A DNA stretch of 16,778 nucleotides from Clostridium sp. UBA5530 (GCA_002423705.1 DINW01000020.1:174-16951), one strand, 5' to 3'; counted from the stretch's first letter, positions 7,394 through 15,934 are shown. Numbers and translations are program-made. The notes: generated from the sequence alone by a model not told the origin.

Positions 7394-8542
7394 GTGAAGA
7401 CTTTAAGCAAAGAGGGGTTTAAGGACCTTATGAATAAAGACATAGTAAGTCTAAAAAAATCTTCCAAGAGAAAGCACAAAGTATCCAAACTTATAACTAA
7501 TAAAACTGTTGTAGTCTGTGATATAGGAAGCAAAGACATAAAGGTAGTGGAGGGGAAGATTTCTAGGGGAACTATAAAGATTAATAAGATGTTTTCATTA
7601 CCTACCCCCAGAGGAAGTGTAAGTGATGGCAGCATAGGAAATGAAATGGCTTTAGCAAAGACCCTCCAAGATATGATCATAAATAAGGGTATAAAAACTT
7701 CCGATGTGATAATCGTAAATAATAGCACTTCTATAATAACTAGAGAGCTTTCCATTCCTAAGGTTCAGGAAGAAGACTTAACCACCTTAGTATCCTTTGA
7801 AATTCAGAAATTTTTACCTATAAATATGAATGATTATATAGTACAATATTACGACCTTAAGGAAGAAAAAGAAGAGGACAAGCTTAAGGTTTTAGCCATA
7901 ACCTATCCAAGGAGAATGGCAAAGCAGTACTATGATTTATGTAGCAATTGTAAGCTAAATCCTGTGGCATTAGATATAACCTTCAATTCTATAAGAAAAC
8001 TTATAGACTATTCTTTAAAGGATGAGATTCTACAGGATGGAACCTATGGTTTCATCGATTTAGGCTATGAAAATATATATGTAAATATATACGATGAAGG
8101 AGAGATGAAGTTCACTAGAATAATTAAGGCAGGGGGAAAACAGCTAGATGAGGCCCTTGGAGAAAATTATAATATTACTTTAAAGGAAGCTGAAGAAAAG
8201 AAGATTTCGGAGGGTAACTTTGGAGATCAATGTCTAGAAGAAAAAACTAAGGAATCAAATGACATTATGAAAGAAAAGGTCAATGAATGGATAGAAGATA
8301 TAAGGAAGATACTGGAGTTTTATAGAAATAAAAACATGGGTGGAATCATAAAGAAAATTTACATCTATGGAGGTAGCGCTAGGATAGAAGGACTGGATAG
8401 ATATATGGAAAGAATTCTGGGAACTGATGTGGAGAACTTAGATTACATGGAAAATGTGATTATTAATAATAATGAGGAAAACCCTATAGGCACATATTTG
8501 AATGCTTTAGGGGCACTTCTTAGGTATGAGAAAGGTAGATAA
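7394..8542 (+). CDS. pilM: Type IV pilus assembly protein PilM, actin-like ATPase
   Basis: This 382-residue cytoplasmic protein of the FtsA-like actin fold binds the N-terminal tail of PilN and links the motor to the PilN-PilO alignment complex. Nucleotide-binding landmarks are visible: phosphate 1 in VVCDIGSKDIKVVEG (Asp43), phosphate 2 in GFIDLGYENIYVNIYDEG (Asp222), and the adenosine motif YIYGGSARIEGL (323 onward). The start is GTG, preceded by AAGGAG about 8 bases upstream. The protein carries about 37 residues before the first strand, including the basic stretch KKSSKRKHKVSK; most PilM proteins begin almost directly with that strand. The stop is 2 bases before pilN, which suggests translational coupling. 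Confidence 0.92.
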   Translation: MKTLSKEGFKDLMNKDIVSLKKSSKRKHKVSKLITNKTVVVCDIGSKDIKVVEGKISRGTIKINKMFSLPTPRGSVSDGSIGNEMALAKTLQDMIINKGIKTSDVIIVNNSTSIITRELSIPKVQEEDLTTLVSFEIQKFLPINMNDYIVQYYDLKEEKEEDKLKVLAITYPRRMAKQYYDLCSNCKLNPVALDITFNSIRKLIDYSLKDEILQDGTYGFIDLGYENIYVNIYDEGEMKFTRIIKAGGKQLDEALGENYNITLKEAEEKKISEGNFGDQCLEEKTKESNDIMKEKVNEWIEDIRKILEFYRNKNMGGIIKKIYIYGGSARIEGLDRYMERILGTDVENLDYMENVIINNNEENPIGTYLNALGALLRYEKGR

Positions 8543-8544
8543 CT

Positions 8545-9108
8545 ATGAGAGATTTAAACTTTTTTACTTCTTATATAGGAAAAGAAAAAGAAACCAAAAC
8601 AAATTTTATATGTCAAGTTATACTTCCATGCCTAGGAGTGCTGTTTGTTGTATGTACCTTTGGATTCAATAAGATATATACCTATAGTTTAAATAAGGCC
8701 ATAGAAAAGTGTAACAATGAAATATCCTCGAGACAGGAACAAATTGACAAGGTAGAGATTCAGAAAAAAAAGTATGATATATTAAATAAATATTATGGTG
8801 AAGCAGAAAAAATAGAAGACAGTTTAAAGGGAAAAGACAGAATTAATTATAAATATGTGGGGGAAATAAAGTCAAGGATACCTAAGGAAGTATCCTTTGG
8901 TTCTTTAGTTGTAAATAAAGATGGCATAGAGATAACAGGTGTAGGGAGAAATAGAACTAGCATAGGGGAGTTACAATACAATTTAAGAGCTTTACAGTAT
9001 GTAAATGATGTTCAACTGATAAATGTAAGTGAAGAGAAGAGCAATGGGAACTATGAATTCTCCATAAAATGTACATTAAAGGATGATGATAAAAATGAAG
9101 GTAAGTAA
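8545..9108 (+). CDS. pilN: Type IV pilus alignment protein PilN
   Basis: This 187-residue bitopic membrane protein is expected to pair with PilO and bind PilM through its short cytoplasmic tail. The tail starts MRDLNFF, in the place of the INLLP motif of Gram-negative PilN. One membrane segment follows (about 22-44, around ICQVILPCLGVLFVVCTFGF), then a charged coiled-coil stretch (about 48-95), then a small alpha/beta domain containing IPKEVSFGSLVVNKDGIEITG, which is typical of PilN. The start is 2 bases after the pilM stop and the 3' end overlaps pilO. Identification rests on layout and position as much as on sequence, which is poorly conserved in this family. Confidence 0.88.
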   Translation: MRDLNFFTSYIGKEKETKTNFICQVILPCLGVLFVVCTFGFNKIYTYSLNKAIEKCNNEISSRQEQIDKVEIQKKKYDILNKYYGEAEKIEDSLKGKDRINYKYVGEIKSRIPKEVSFGSLVVNKDGIEITGVGRNRTSIGELQYNLRALQYVNDVQLINVSEEKSNGNYEFSIKCTLKDDDKNEGK

Positions 9109-10270
9109 TAAGGAAAAAAATATACTCATCATATTAGTAACCATATTAGTTGTAGTTATGTATTATCAAATTCCCTATAGAAAGGAAATTAGCAAATTAA
9201 AGGGTGTAAAAGAAAATAAACTAAAGGTAGAAGAAAGATTGACTTCTTACAAAGGTGACATTGACAATATAGAAGAAACAGAAAAGGATATAAAAATATT
9301 AAATAACAAGATTCAAGATAGGACTATGAGATTTTATCCATATATAAAGGATGAGAAGATTCTTTTACAATTAGATGAATTGATAAAAAAATCTAAGCTA
9401 GAAGTTAAATTAAGCTTTCAACAAGAGGGAAAAGAGGAAAAGGGTGAAGGGAAAGAAACCTCCTATGATTCTATGCTGAAACTAGTTGAAGAATATAAAA
9501 AACTTAACAAGGAAGATAAAGATAAAAAAATTGAGTTTGATAAAAATACCCTTAAAGTCAATTTAAGCTTTAATGGAACCTATGATAACTTTGAAACCTT
9601 TCTTAATGATATATGTAATGGAGGAAAGACAATATTTGTAGATGATATAAAAATCAATTCTGGCCAAGGGAAAATCAATGGAACTATGAATTTGAACTTT
9701 TTAGCTATTCCTAAAATAACTAGAGAGGATGAGGAATATGATAAGTGGCCTTTTAGCAATAGTTATGGCAAATCTAATCCTTTTGATATGCAATCAGGAA
9801 ATGCTGGAATATCTAATGGAACTATAGAGAGCAATACTTTGGTGCCAAAGGATAACTATGATTTTGTAATGGCTGTAAGACCTTTATCTTCAGACTTGCC
9901 TACATTATCTTTAGGAAAAGCTCAAGATAATAGCAGAAAGACTTATATATATTGTGATAGCAATGAAGAGGAAACTGTAGACATTAATATTGAAAAAAAA
10001 GAAGACAAGTACTTCTATAAATATAAAAGTAAAAATGGCAGCTATCCAAGAGACTATGATAGCGCTATGGAATTCCAACCTATGGGTAGTGAAATAGTAT
10101 TGAAAATATTTTCCACTAAGAGGACCGATGATAAGGATAGTAGCTCTGTAAACTTAAGAATATCAAATAACACTGACAAGACAGTGAGAATTATAATAGA
10201 AGGAGAAGAAAATACTTCTAGGATAAAGGTCAATAGTCAAGGATCCAATGTGGAAATAACAAAAAAATAG
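9095..10270 (+). CDS. pilO: PilO-like alignment protein with long C-terminal extension
   Basis: This protein has about 391 residues from the ATG at 9095; two earlier in-frame ATGs at 9083 and 9086 add up to four residues. I prefer 9095 because AAAGGA lies 11 bases before it, whereas it abuts 9083 with no spacing. The coding region overlaps pilN by 14 bases. One membrane segment (about 9-25, ILIILVTILVVVMYY) is followed by a coiled coil (about 30-75) and a compact domain up to about residue 200, ending NLNFLAIPK, as in PilO. PilO partners with PilN beneath the pilus. Most PilO proteins stop near 200 residues; here about 185 further residues follow. They begin with a Ser/Asn/Gly-rich linker and then a beta-rich part with DNYDFVMAVRPLSSDLPTLSLG and ending in EGEENTSRIKVNS. 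I do not recognise that domain. Confidence 0.82.
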   Translation: MKVSNKEKNILIILVTILVVVMYYQIPYRKEISKLKGVKENKLKVEERLTSYKGDIDNIEETEKDIKILNNKIQDRTMRFYPYIKDEKILLQLDELIKKSKLEVKLSFQQEGKEEKGEGKETSYDSMLKLVEEYKKLNKEDKDKKIEFDKNTLKVNLSFNGTYDNFETFLNDICNGGKTIFVDDIKINSGQGKINGTMNLNFLAIPKITREDEEYDKWPFSNSYGKSNPFDMQSGNAGISNGTIESNTLVPKDNYDFVMAVRPLSSDLPTLSLGKAQDNSRKTYIYCDSNEEETVDINIEKKEDKYFYKYKSKNGSYPRDYDSAMEFQPMGSEIVLKIFSTKRTDDKDSSSVNLRISNNTDKTVRIIIEGEENTSRIKVNSQGSNVEITKK

Positions 10271-10279
10271 GTGATGAAG

Positions 10280-11104
10280 ATGAAGATAATAAGAAAGAGG
10301 AAGGGAATTACCTTAATAGAAACCATCATAGCTACAGCAATTTTTGCAATGATAATGATACCTATTTCAACTGTTATTGTAACTGCGGTAAAGAACAATA
10401 AAGAAGGAGAAAACAAGCAGCAAGGATTAAACTATGGACAAAAGCTCATGGAGCAAATAAAGGCTTTAGATGATGAGACTTTTTTAAACTTATCTACACC
10501 TTCAAAAAATCCCATAGGGGATATAACTGTTACTGAAGATGGAGCTAATTACAAAATAAATGGCAATGGTGAGGGCTATGAAATAAACGGGACTATAACT
10601 CCTTTAGATCAATATAAATTTGATAAGGGTGACACAGCCTATAAAGCCATGCCTAAGGATTTGGTTATAACTATAGATGATAATAAAATAAGTATGAAAG
10701 AAAAGGATTCGGAAATTAAAGAGAAAATCATGGAAGGAAATAAGTTAACTTTTCATGTAAAGGAAGACAACATTGAAATTATAGATAAAGATAAAAATAT
10801 TCTTTTCCACATATCAGGTAATAATAAAGCCTTAGCTTTGGTTTTCAGTAAAACCAGTAAAGTGGAGTATGAACTAAATATAATTAACGAAAAAAAAGAC
10901 TTTGCTTTATATATAGCCAAGGAAAGAAATAGTGAATCAAAGTACAACTTAACTGTGGAAAAAGATCCTTTTGATCTATATGAAGGCATAATTAAGGATA
11001 ACATGATAAAAGACAGTGCAGGTAAAGTTTATGATATTAAGATAACTTTGAAAAAGAATGGAATTAGCTACAATATGGAAGAATACAAGAAAATAAGGCA
11101 GTAG
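10280..11104 (+). CDS. Minor type IV prepilin, PilV/GspI-like
   Basis: This prepilin has about 274 residues, with a basic leader (MKIIRKRKG) cleaved before Ile, and mature residues ITLIE with Glu5 intact. A hydrophobic helix (TIIATAIFAMIMIPISTVIVTAV) ends in a proline-interrupted pattern typical of PilV/GspI minor pilins. The globular part is about 230 residues, rich in Lys, Asp and Ile, with no cysteines. In-frame GTG (10271) and ATG (10274) codons directly follow the pilO stop, but AGGTGA overlapping that stop is correctly placed only for the ATG at 10280, so I choose it. It is probably a tip or priming subunit. The assignment to the PilV class rests on order and helix pattern, and is less certain than its being a prepilin. 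Confidence 0.85.
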   Translation: MKIIRKRKGITLIETIIATAIFAMIMIPISTVIVTAVKNNKEGENKQQGLNYGQKLMEQIKALDDETFLNLSTPSKNPIGDITVTEDGANYKINGNGEGYEINGTITPLDQYKFDKGDTAYKAMPKDLVITIDDNKISMKEKDSEIKEKIMEGNKLTFHVKEDNIEIIDKDKNILFHISGNNKALALVFSKTSKVEYELNIINEKKDFALYIAKERNSESKYNLTVEKDPFDLYEGIIKDNMIKDSAGKVYDIKITLKKNGISYNMEEYKKIRQ

Positions 11105-11117
11105 AGGTGAGAGAAAT

Positions 11118-13145
11118 ATGAAAAGAAAAGTTAAAAAGGGGTCCTCTTTGCTTTACGTAGTTATTATCTCAGCTGTATTGATAACCTTAGGCACAGCAAT
11201 AATTTCTTTAACGGTTGTAGACTATAAAATGAGGATAAGTGAGGAAACAAAAATAAAAAATCTTTATGGATCAGAGTCTGGCATAGAGGAGGCCTACGGT
11301 AAGGTGTCCAACCTTATGGACAAGGCCATAGAAGAAGGAAAGAAAAAAGTTAAAGAATATGAAAACACCTTAAGCACTACCATAGAAAATGAAAGAGAAA
11401 AGGTGCTGGAAGACTCTAAAAATAAAAGTGACTATATAAAAGATAACGGAGAAGTAAATGAGGAATATATAAAAAACGAAAAAGAAAAAATATTTAAAGA
11501 TAACTATAAGAAAATAATTGAAGGAAATTTTAAAACTGTTGTAGAAGAAGATTATATAGAAAAAAATGGATATAAACCTATAGTAAGGATAAAATCTCTA
11601 GAAGAAAATTTAAAGTTTAATAAAGAAAATAAGTTCCAGACTGTGGTTCAGTCAGAGTTTAAAGAAAAATCCGATATAAAGAAAACTATAGAAACTACAA
11701 TTAATATATCGGTTCCAGACTATGAAGGTATATCCTCTGTAAAAATAGTGAAGATACCTGTAAATGAAACCTGGAGCAAGGCTATAGTGGCGGATAAAAA
11801 CTTTATGGTAAATAGCAATACTGATATAAGGGGAAATATATTCATAAGGGGTGAAGAAAAACAAGACTTCACTGGAGGAATAAAAATAGCCACTAATTCC
11901 AAGCTATGCACTACAGGAGATGTGATAACTGCAGGTGATATAAAACTGGGTGGGCAAAATGGTGGATTTGTAGTTAAGGAAAAAGATCATAGTACTTTAG
12001 GTCAAGTATTTACAGGAACGTTGGCTATAGAAAAAAATTCCGAGGGTTCCGTAATAGATATAAATGGAGACGTCTATAGCAATAATGACTTAGCTTTAAA
12101 TTCAAATCAATCTAACATATCCATATCCCATGGTTTCTATGGAATCAATGACATAAGAGATGGCAGTAAAGAGGTGAAAAAAAATTCTAGTTCCATATAT
12201 ATAAACAATGAAGATTTGGGGAAGGACTCTAGCATAGTCATAGGACAAGAGGTTGTGTTAATGGGAACTGCTTATATAAACACTAATGACCCATATCAGA
12301 CAGGAGAATCTTTAGCCATCAAAGGAAACTATAGAGCCTATGGATATGGTCTAAAATCAGGGGAAAATAATGAAGACATTAGCTTAAAAGAAGACAACGT
12401 GGTGTTTAAGTATAACGATCCATTGCAACTGGCAACTTCCTTTAAAAATCCTAATAGAGACATGATCTATGGAGATAAAAGTGACTATATAAATCAATAT
12501 ATAAAAGAAAATCCTTCAAGCTCTATAATAAACAATGGTGGATTGGGATTAAAACTACCTTCTAATATAATAAACATAGGTGGTATATTTAATAATGGCA
12601 CCTTTCAACCATCAAATTATAGTGAAGATAATCTAGATAAGGTGAATAAATTGAAGAATAGCTATAAAAATGCTATAGAAAGTGTGGATATAGGAAAAAA
12701 TATTAAATTTCAAAGTGAAAAAGTGTTTAAGCTAAATGGATCTGAGATATTATTAATAGATGGAAGTGATAAAAAGATAAATATTTTAGGCAAAGGAACA
12801 GTACGAGATGCTGATGCTTACGCCATAAATGTAGATGATAAGGAAAAGGCTAAAGGAATTATAGTAACCAGAGGAGATGTTATCTTAAAGGGCAATATAA
12901 AAGAATTTAAAGGTACCATCATAACCACTGGAAATATAATCTGTGATAATAATGGTACAAAAAAAATAACTTATGACGGTAACTATGTAAAGGAAGTTAT
13001 TGCTTCCAACTATGATTTATTTAAAGACGCTATACCTGAAGGAGCCGATAGCCATACTGTTAAGTTAAGTATAAATAATGCTTTTGTCAATGGAATTCCT
13101 ACAAAGGAATTACTTACAATGAAAAATTGGAAGATTATTAAATAG
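11118..13145 (+). CDS. Very large PilX/PilK-type minor prepilin without Glu5
   Basis: This protein has 675 residues. The leader MKRKVKKG is followed by SSLLYVVIISAVLITLGTAIISL, and then a YKMRISEETKIKNLYGSESGIEEAYG segment that matches the N-terminal pattern of PilX/GspK minor pilins. Position 5 of the mature form is Tyr instead of Glu; loss of Glu5 is characteristic of GspK/PilX-class subunits, which cap the tip. Residues about 50-190 are highly charged and probably helical or coiled-coil. From about 215 to the end the chain has many short strands with Gly/Asn turns (GNIFIRG, GDVITAGDIKLGG, INGDVYSNNDLAL, GIIVTRGDVILKGNIKEFKG), suggesting a beta-solenoid. GAGGTGA lies 7 bases before the ATG. 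The stop almost abuts the next gene. Typical PilX is about 170-200 residues, so this is greatly enlarged. Confidence 0.82.
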   Translation: MKRKVKKGSSLLYVVIISAVLITLGTAIISLTVVDYKMRISEETKIKNLYGSESGIEEAYGKVSNLMDKAIEEGKKKVKEYENTLSTTIENEREKVLEDSKNKSDYIKDNGEVNEEYIKNEKEKIFKDNYKKIIEGNFKTVVEEDYIEKNGYKPIVRIKSLEENLKFNKENKFQTVVQSEFKEKSDIKKTIETTINISVPDYEGISSVKIVKIPVNETWSKAIVADKNFMVNSNTDIRGNIFIRGEEKQDFTGGIKIATNSKLCTTGDVITAGDIKLGGQNGGFVVKEKDHSTLGQVFTGTLAIEKNSEGSVIDINGDVYSNNDLALNSNQSNISISHGFYGINDIRDGSKEVKKNSSSIYINNEDLGKDSSIVIGQEVVLMGTAYINTNDPYQTGESLAIKGNYRAYGYGLKSGENNEDISLKEDNVVFKYNDPLQLATSFKNPNRDMIYGDKSDYINQYIKENPSSSIINNGGLGLKLPSNIINIGGIFNNGTFQPSNYSEDNLDKVNKLKNSYKNAIESVDIGKNIKFQSEKVFKLNGSEILLIDGSDKKINILGKGTVRDADAYAINVDDKEKAKGIIVTRGDVILKGNIKEFKGTIITTGNIICDNNGTKKITYDGNYVKEVIASNYDLFKDAIPEGADSHTVKLSINNAFVNGIPTKELLTMKNWKIIK

Positions 13146-13160
13146 ATGTGGAGGTGGGAT

Positions 13161-13679
13161 ATGGTAAAAAACAAGAAGGGGATGACCCTTCTAGAGATAA
13201 TAATAGGCCTAGGTATATTTGCAATGATAGTTCCTATAATGTTTTACTTTTTCATGTCCCATAATAAAGCTATAGATGAAACCTCTGTAAGATCTAATCT
13301 TCAATTTCAAGGACAGCTTATGCGAGAGGCTATGACCCAGGGATTCATGGAAGGAAAAGCTATAACCAGCATTTATGATGAACATGGAGGGAAAATTGAC
13401 CTTATAGATTCTGAGGTTTCCATAACAAAAATTCAGCTGAAAAATTATGAAGATACAGAAGAAGAATTTTATACTGAAAATAATAAGCTATATCATGTAA
13501 AAGCTTTAGGTAGCAAAGAAGAAGTAGGAAAATTTTTAGAAAGTATAAAAATTTCTAAAGTAGAAGATAAAAAACTTCAGGTCAGTAATATCAAATCCTT
13601 AAACTTTACAATAAGCCTTAGGGATAAGGATGTGACCTATGATTTAACTTTTAATGTATATTTAAGAAATAAGGAGTAA
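13161..13679 (+). CDS. Minor type IV prepilin, PilW/GspJ-like
   Basis: This is a prepilin of about 172 residues with leader MVKNKKG, cleavage before Met, and mature MTLLE retaining Glu5. The helix reads IIIGLGIFAMIVPIMFYFFM and is followed by a small Lys/Glu-rich globular domain. An ATG at 13146 directly after the preceding stop would add five residues. However, GGAGGTG at 13150-13156 lies inside that extension and is positioned for the ATG at 13161, and the shorter leader is more typical, so I take 13161. It follows the PilX-like gene and precedes the VWA gene by 6 bases. PilW/GspJ-type identity is inferred from operon position and from the helix; the prepilin nature itself is clear. Confidence 0.83.
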   Translation: MVKNKKGMTLLEIIIGLGIFAMIVPIMFYFFMSHNKAIDETSVRSNLQFQGQLMREAMTQGFMEGKAITSIYDEHGGKIDLIDSEVSITKIQLKNYEDTEEEFYTENNKLYHVKALGSKEEVGKFLESIKISKVEDKKLQVSNIKSLNFTISLRDKDVTYDLTFNVYLRNKE

Positions 13680-13685
13680 AAAGCT

Positions 13686-15914
13686 ATGAAAAAAAATAAA
13701 AAGAACCTTATAAAATATATAGTGGTTTTTAGTATTATATTTTTTTCAGCATCTATGTTCAGTGGAAGCAGTAAAGCTGCAACACAAGTGTACAAGCCTA
13801 ACCTAACTATAACTACCACCATAGATAGAAGTAACTATGTGGTAAATGATGAAATTAAGGTAACCTACAAAATTCAACCAGATCCTCTTGAAATAAAAGA
13901 CATAAACAAAATTCAGGACAAAGAAATAGTCTTTGTAATGGATGTATCTAACAGTATGGATGAAACCTTGGAAGGCAGAAAAACTCGTATGAATAAACTT
14001 AAAGAGGTAAGTAAAAATTTTATAGGTAAGTTTAAAGAGGTTCCTAATACGAAGATAAATTTGCTGCCCTATGGATATAAGGCTATAAATAGCAGCGGGT
14101 TTAAAAATACAAGTAATGAAAATGAATTAGAAGAATTAAATACTTTTATTGATAACATGGATACTATGGCTGGAACCAACATAGGGGATGGCCTTAGGGT
14201 AGCCATGAGTTTATTTTCTAATAATAAAGCATCAAAAAAATATATAGTATTTATGTCTGATGGTGAGCCTAATGGGGTTACCTACACAGGGGAAGTATAT
14301 GGCGAAGAATATTCTGGGTATGGCTATTATACATGGGACAGAGACAGAGAACCAGGTAAACAATATAAAGATAGAAATTGGTGGGTAACTTATGAGACAC
14401 AATGGGATTATTACGATAAGCTAAACAATGATGATGATTTCAAATACACTGCAGCAGATAATTCATATACTCAAAAATATGCTTTAGAATATAGCAAGGT
14501 TATGGGAAAGAAGATTAAGGAAAGCAATATAACCAACTTTATAATAAGCTTTGGAACTACTAGCAACACAAATAAATTAAATGAAATATCAGCTGCATCG
14601 GGAGGAACCAGATATGAAGGAACTGATTCTACTGCCATAGACAAGGTTTACGGAGATGTAGCAGATGCCATAAAGGCAGATTATATAGTGGACGGAATAA
14701 AGTTTAATTTTACATTGCCAGAGAATATAACCTATGCAGGGGATAATGTAGGACTAACCATAGATGGGAAGAACTATTCCAAGGAGATTTCTAAGATAGT
14801 TTATAAACTAAATGATGATAAGACTAAATATATTGCAGATCCTATAATAATAGAATTGATTTTAAAAGGCAACAAAAGTGGAAATTACAACATAGGACAA
14901 GGGTGGAATATTACCTATAAAGGCATCGATGGGAAGACTATAACAAAGGACATTACTCCTGTTGATGTTGCTATAAGCAATTTGAATCTGCAATATGATC
15001 TTTCAAAGAAAATATTAAACCAAGGGAAAATGTACACTTCAAAGGCTGTAACCATGGAGTATGCTATAAATCCTAAAGCTATATCCATTCCTAATGGGAT
15101 AAGTGATAAATTCCAAGCGGAAAATTGTATAGTTAAAGGTGTAATAAGGGAAACACTGCCAGAGGGTATAGTATTTGCAGATACAGGCCTTAACACCAAG
15201 GACATAGAGGTTGCTATTAAATATAAATACGATAGGAATAGAAAGGCTCTTTTAGCAGAAACAGTTCCGACAATGAGTTATGAAATACTACCATGTAAAG
15301 AGGGACAATATATATTAAATAGCAGCAAATTTATATATAAGGATTTTGAGGGAGTAACATGTAGTAGAGAATTCAATTCAGTGACTATAAATATACTTGA
15401 TGAAAATCTATTAAAGCAGGGCTTATTTGAGGAAAATAAAGAGAGTTATCAAATAAATCCTGGGGATAACTATGTAAAGGAGCCTGTTAATAAAAAAGAA
15501 AGTGATAAGAACATAAATGTTGTGGGAGATTCCATAAGCAGACTAGGAAGTCATATAAGGACCACAGGTGAAGATATAGGCGTCATCATAAACTTGATGG
15601 ATAAGGATAATGACACAAAAAATATAAAATCCATAAACAATTTATCCTTTGATGTATATGAAGTAAATCCTAGTACTAATGCTTTAGTTAAAATTCCTTT
15701 AAACAAGGAAGAACTAGGAAATGATAAGGTGAAGATAAAAATTCAAGGAAATGGGGATAATAAGTATCACTATTATATTATAAATTATAACTTTAGTATT
15801 ATACGTGAAAACAAGGAAGAGGACGGCCTTTTAAATATAGGAGCTTATATAGAAGGAACAAATAAAATAAGTAAAATTAAGGTTAATGTTACATCGTTGC
15901 CAGACTTGTTTTAA
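13686..15914 (+). CDS. Secreted von Willebrand A domain protein, candidate pilus tip adhesin
   Basis: This 742-residue protein has a Sec signal peptide (basic MKKNKKNLIK, hydrophobic core, likely cut after SKA at residue 31). A VWA domain spans about 80-335 with a complete metal-binding MIDAS: DVSNS (Asp86, Ser88, Ser90), Thr164 in AGTNIGDG, and Asp192 in MSDGEPNG. Directly after the last motif comes a Tyr/Trp-rich insertion (about 200-246: YSGYGYYTWDRDRE, NWWVTYETQWDYYDK). The remaining 400 residues look like beta-sandwich modules (FTLPENITYAGDNVGLTIDG; VIRETLPEGIVFADTGLNTKDIEV). There is no LPXTG sorting signal, C-terminal membrane anchor or prepilin leader, so retention would have to be through the pilus. 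It is the last pilus gene, 6 bases after the PilW-like gene, the place PilY1 occupies in Gram-negative clusters. The VWA call is firm; the tip-adhesin role is inferred. Confidence 0.88.
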   Translation: MKKNKKNLIKYIVVFSIIFFSASMFSGSSKAATQVYKPNLTITTTIDRSNYVVNDEIKVTYKIQPDPLEIKDINKIQDKEIVFVMDVSNSMDETLEGRKTRMNKLKEVSKNFIGKFKEVPNTKINLLPYGYKAINSSGFKNTSNENELEELNTFIDNMDTMAGTNIGDGLRVAMSLFSNNKASKKYIVFMSDGEPNGVTYTGEVYGEEYSGYGYYTWDRDREPGKQYKDRNWWVTYETQWDYYDKLNNDDDFKYTAADNSYTQKYALEYSKVMGKKIKESNITNFIISFGTTSNTNKLNEISAASGGTRYEGTDSTAIDKVYGDVADAIKADYIVDGIKFNFTLPENITYAGDNVGLTIDGKNYSKEISKIVYKLNDDKTKYIADPIIIELILKGNKSGNYNIGQGWNITYKGIDGKTITKDITPVDVAISNLNLQYDLSKKILNQGKMYTSKAVTMEYAINPKAISIPNGISDKFQAENCIVKGVIRETLPEGIVFADTGLNTKDIEVAIKYKYDRNRKALLAETVPTMSYEILPCKEGQYILNSSKFIYKDFEGVTCSREFNSVTINILDENLLKQGLFEENKESYQINPGDNYVKEPVNKKESDKNINVVGDSISRLGSHIRTTGEDIGVIINLMDKDNDTKNIKSINNLSFDVYEVNPSTNALVKIPLNKEELGNDKVKIKIQGNGDNKYHYYIINYNFSIIRENKEEDGLLNIGAYIEGTNKISKIKVNVTSLPDLF

Positions 15915-15934
15915 TTTAATATTACAGCATAATA

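Noticed and set aside
13686..15914. Sortase-anchored surface protein
   Set aside because: There is no LPXTG-like motif, hydrophobic segment or basic tail at the C-terminus, which ends NVTSLPDLF.
3179..15914. Type II secretion or competence (com) pseudopilus operon
   Set aside because: PilM, PilN and PilO together with PilD and a classical PilA point to type IV pili. Gram-positive com operons lack PilM/N/O, and no secretin is present.
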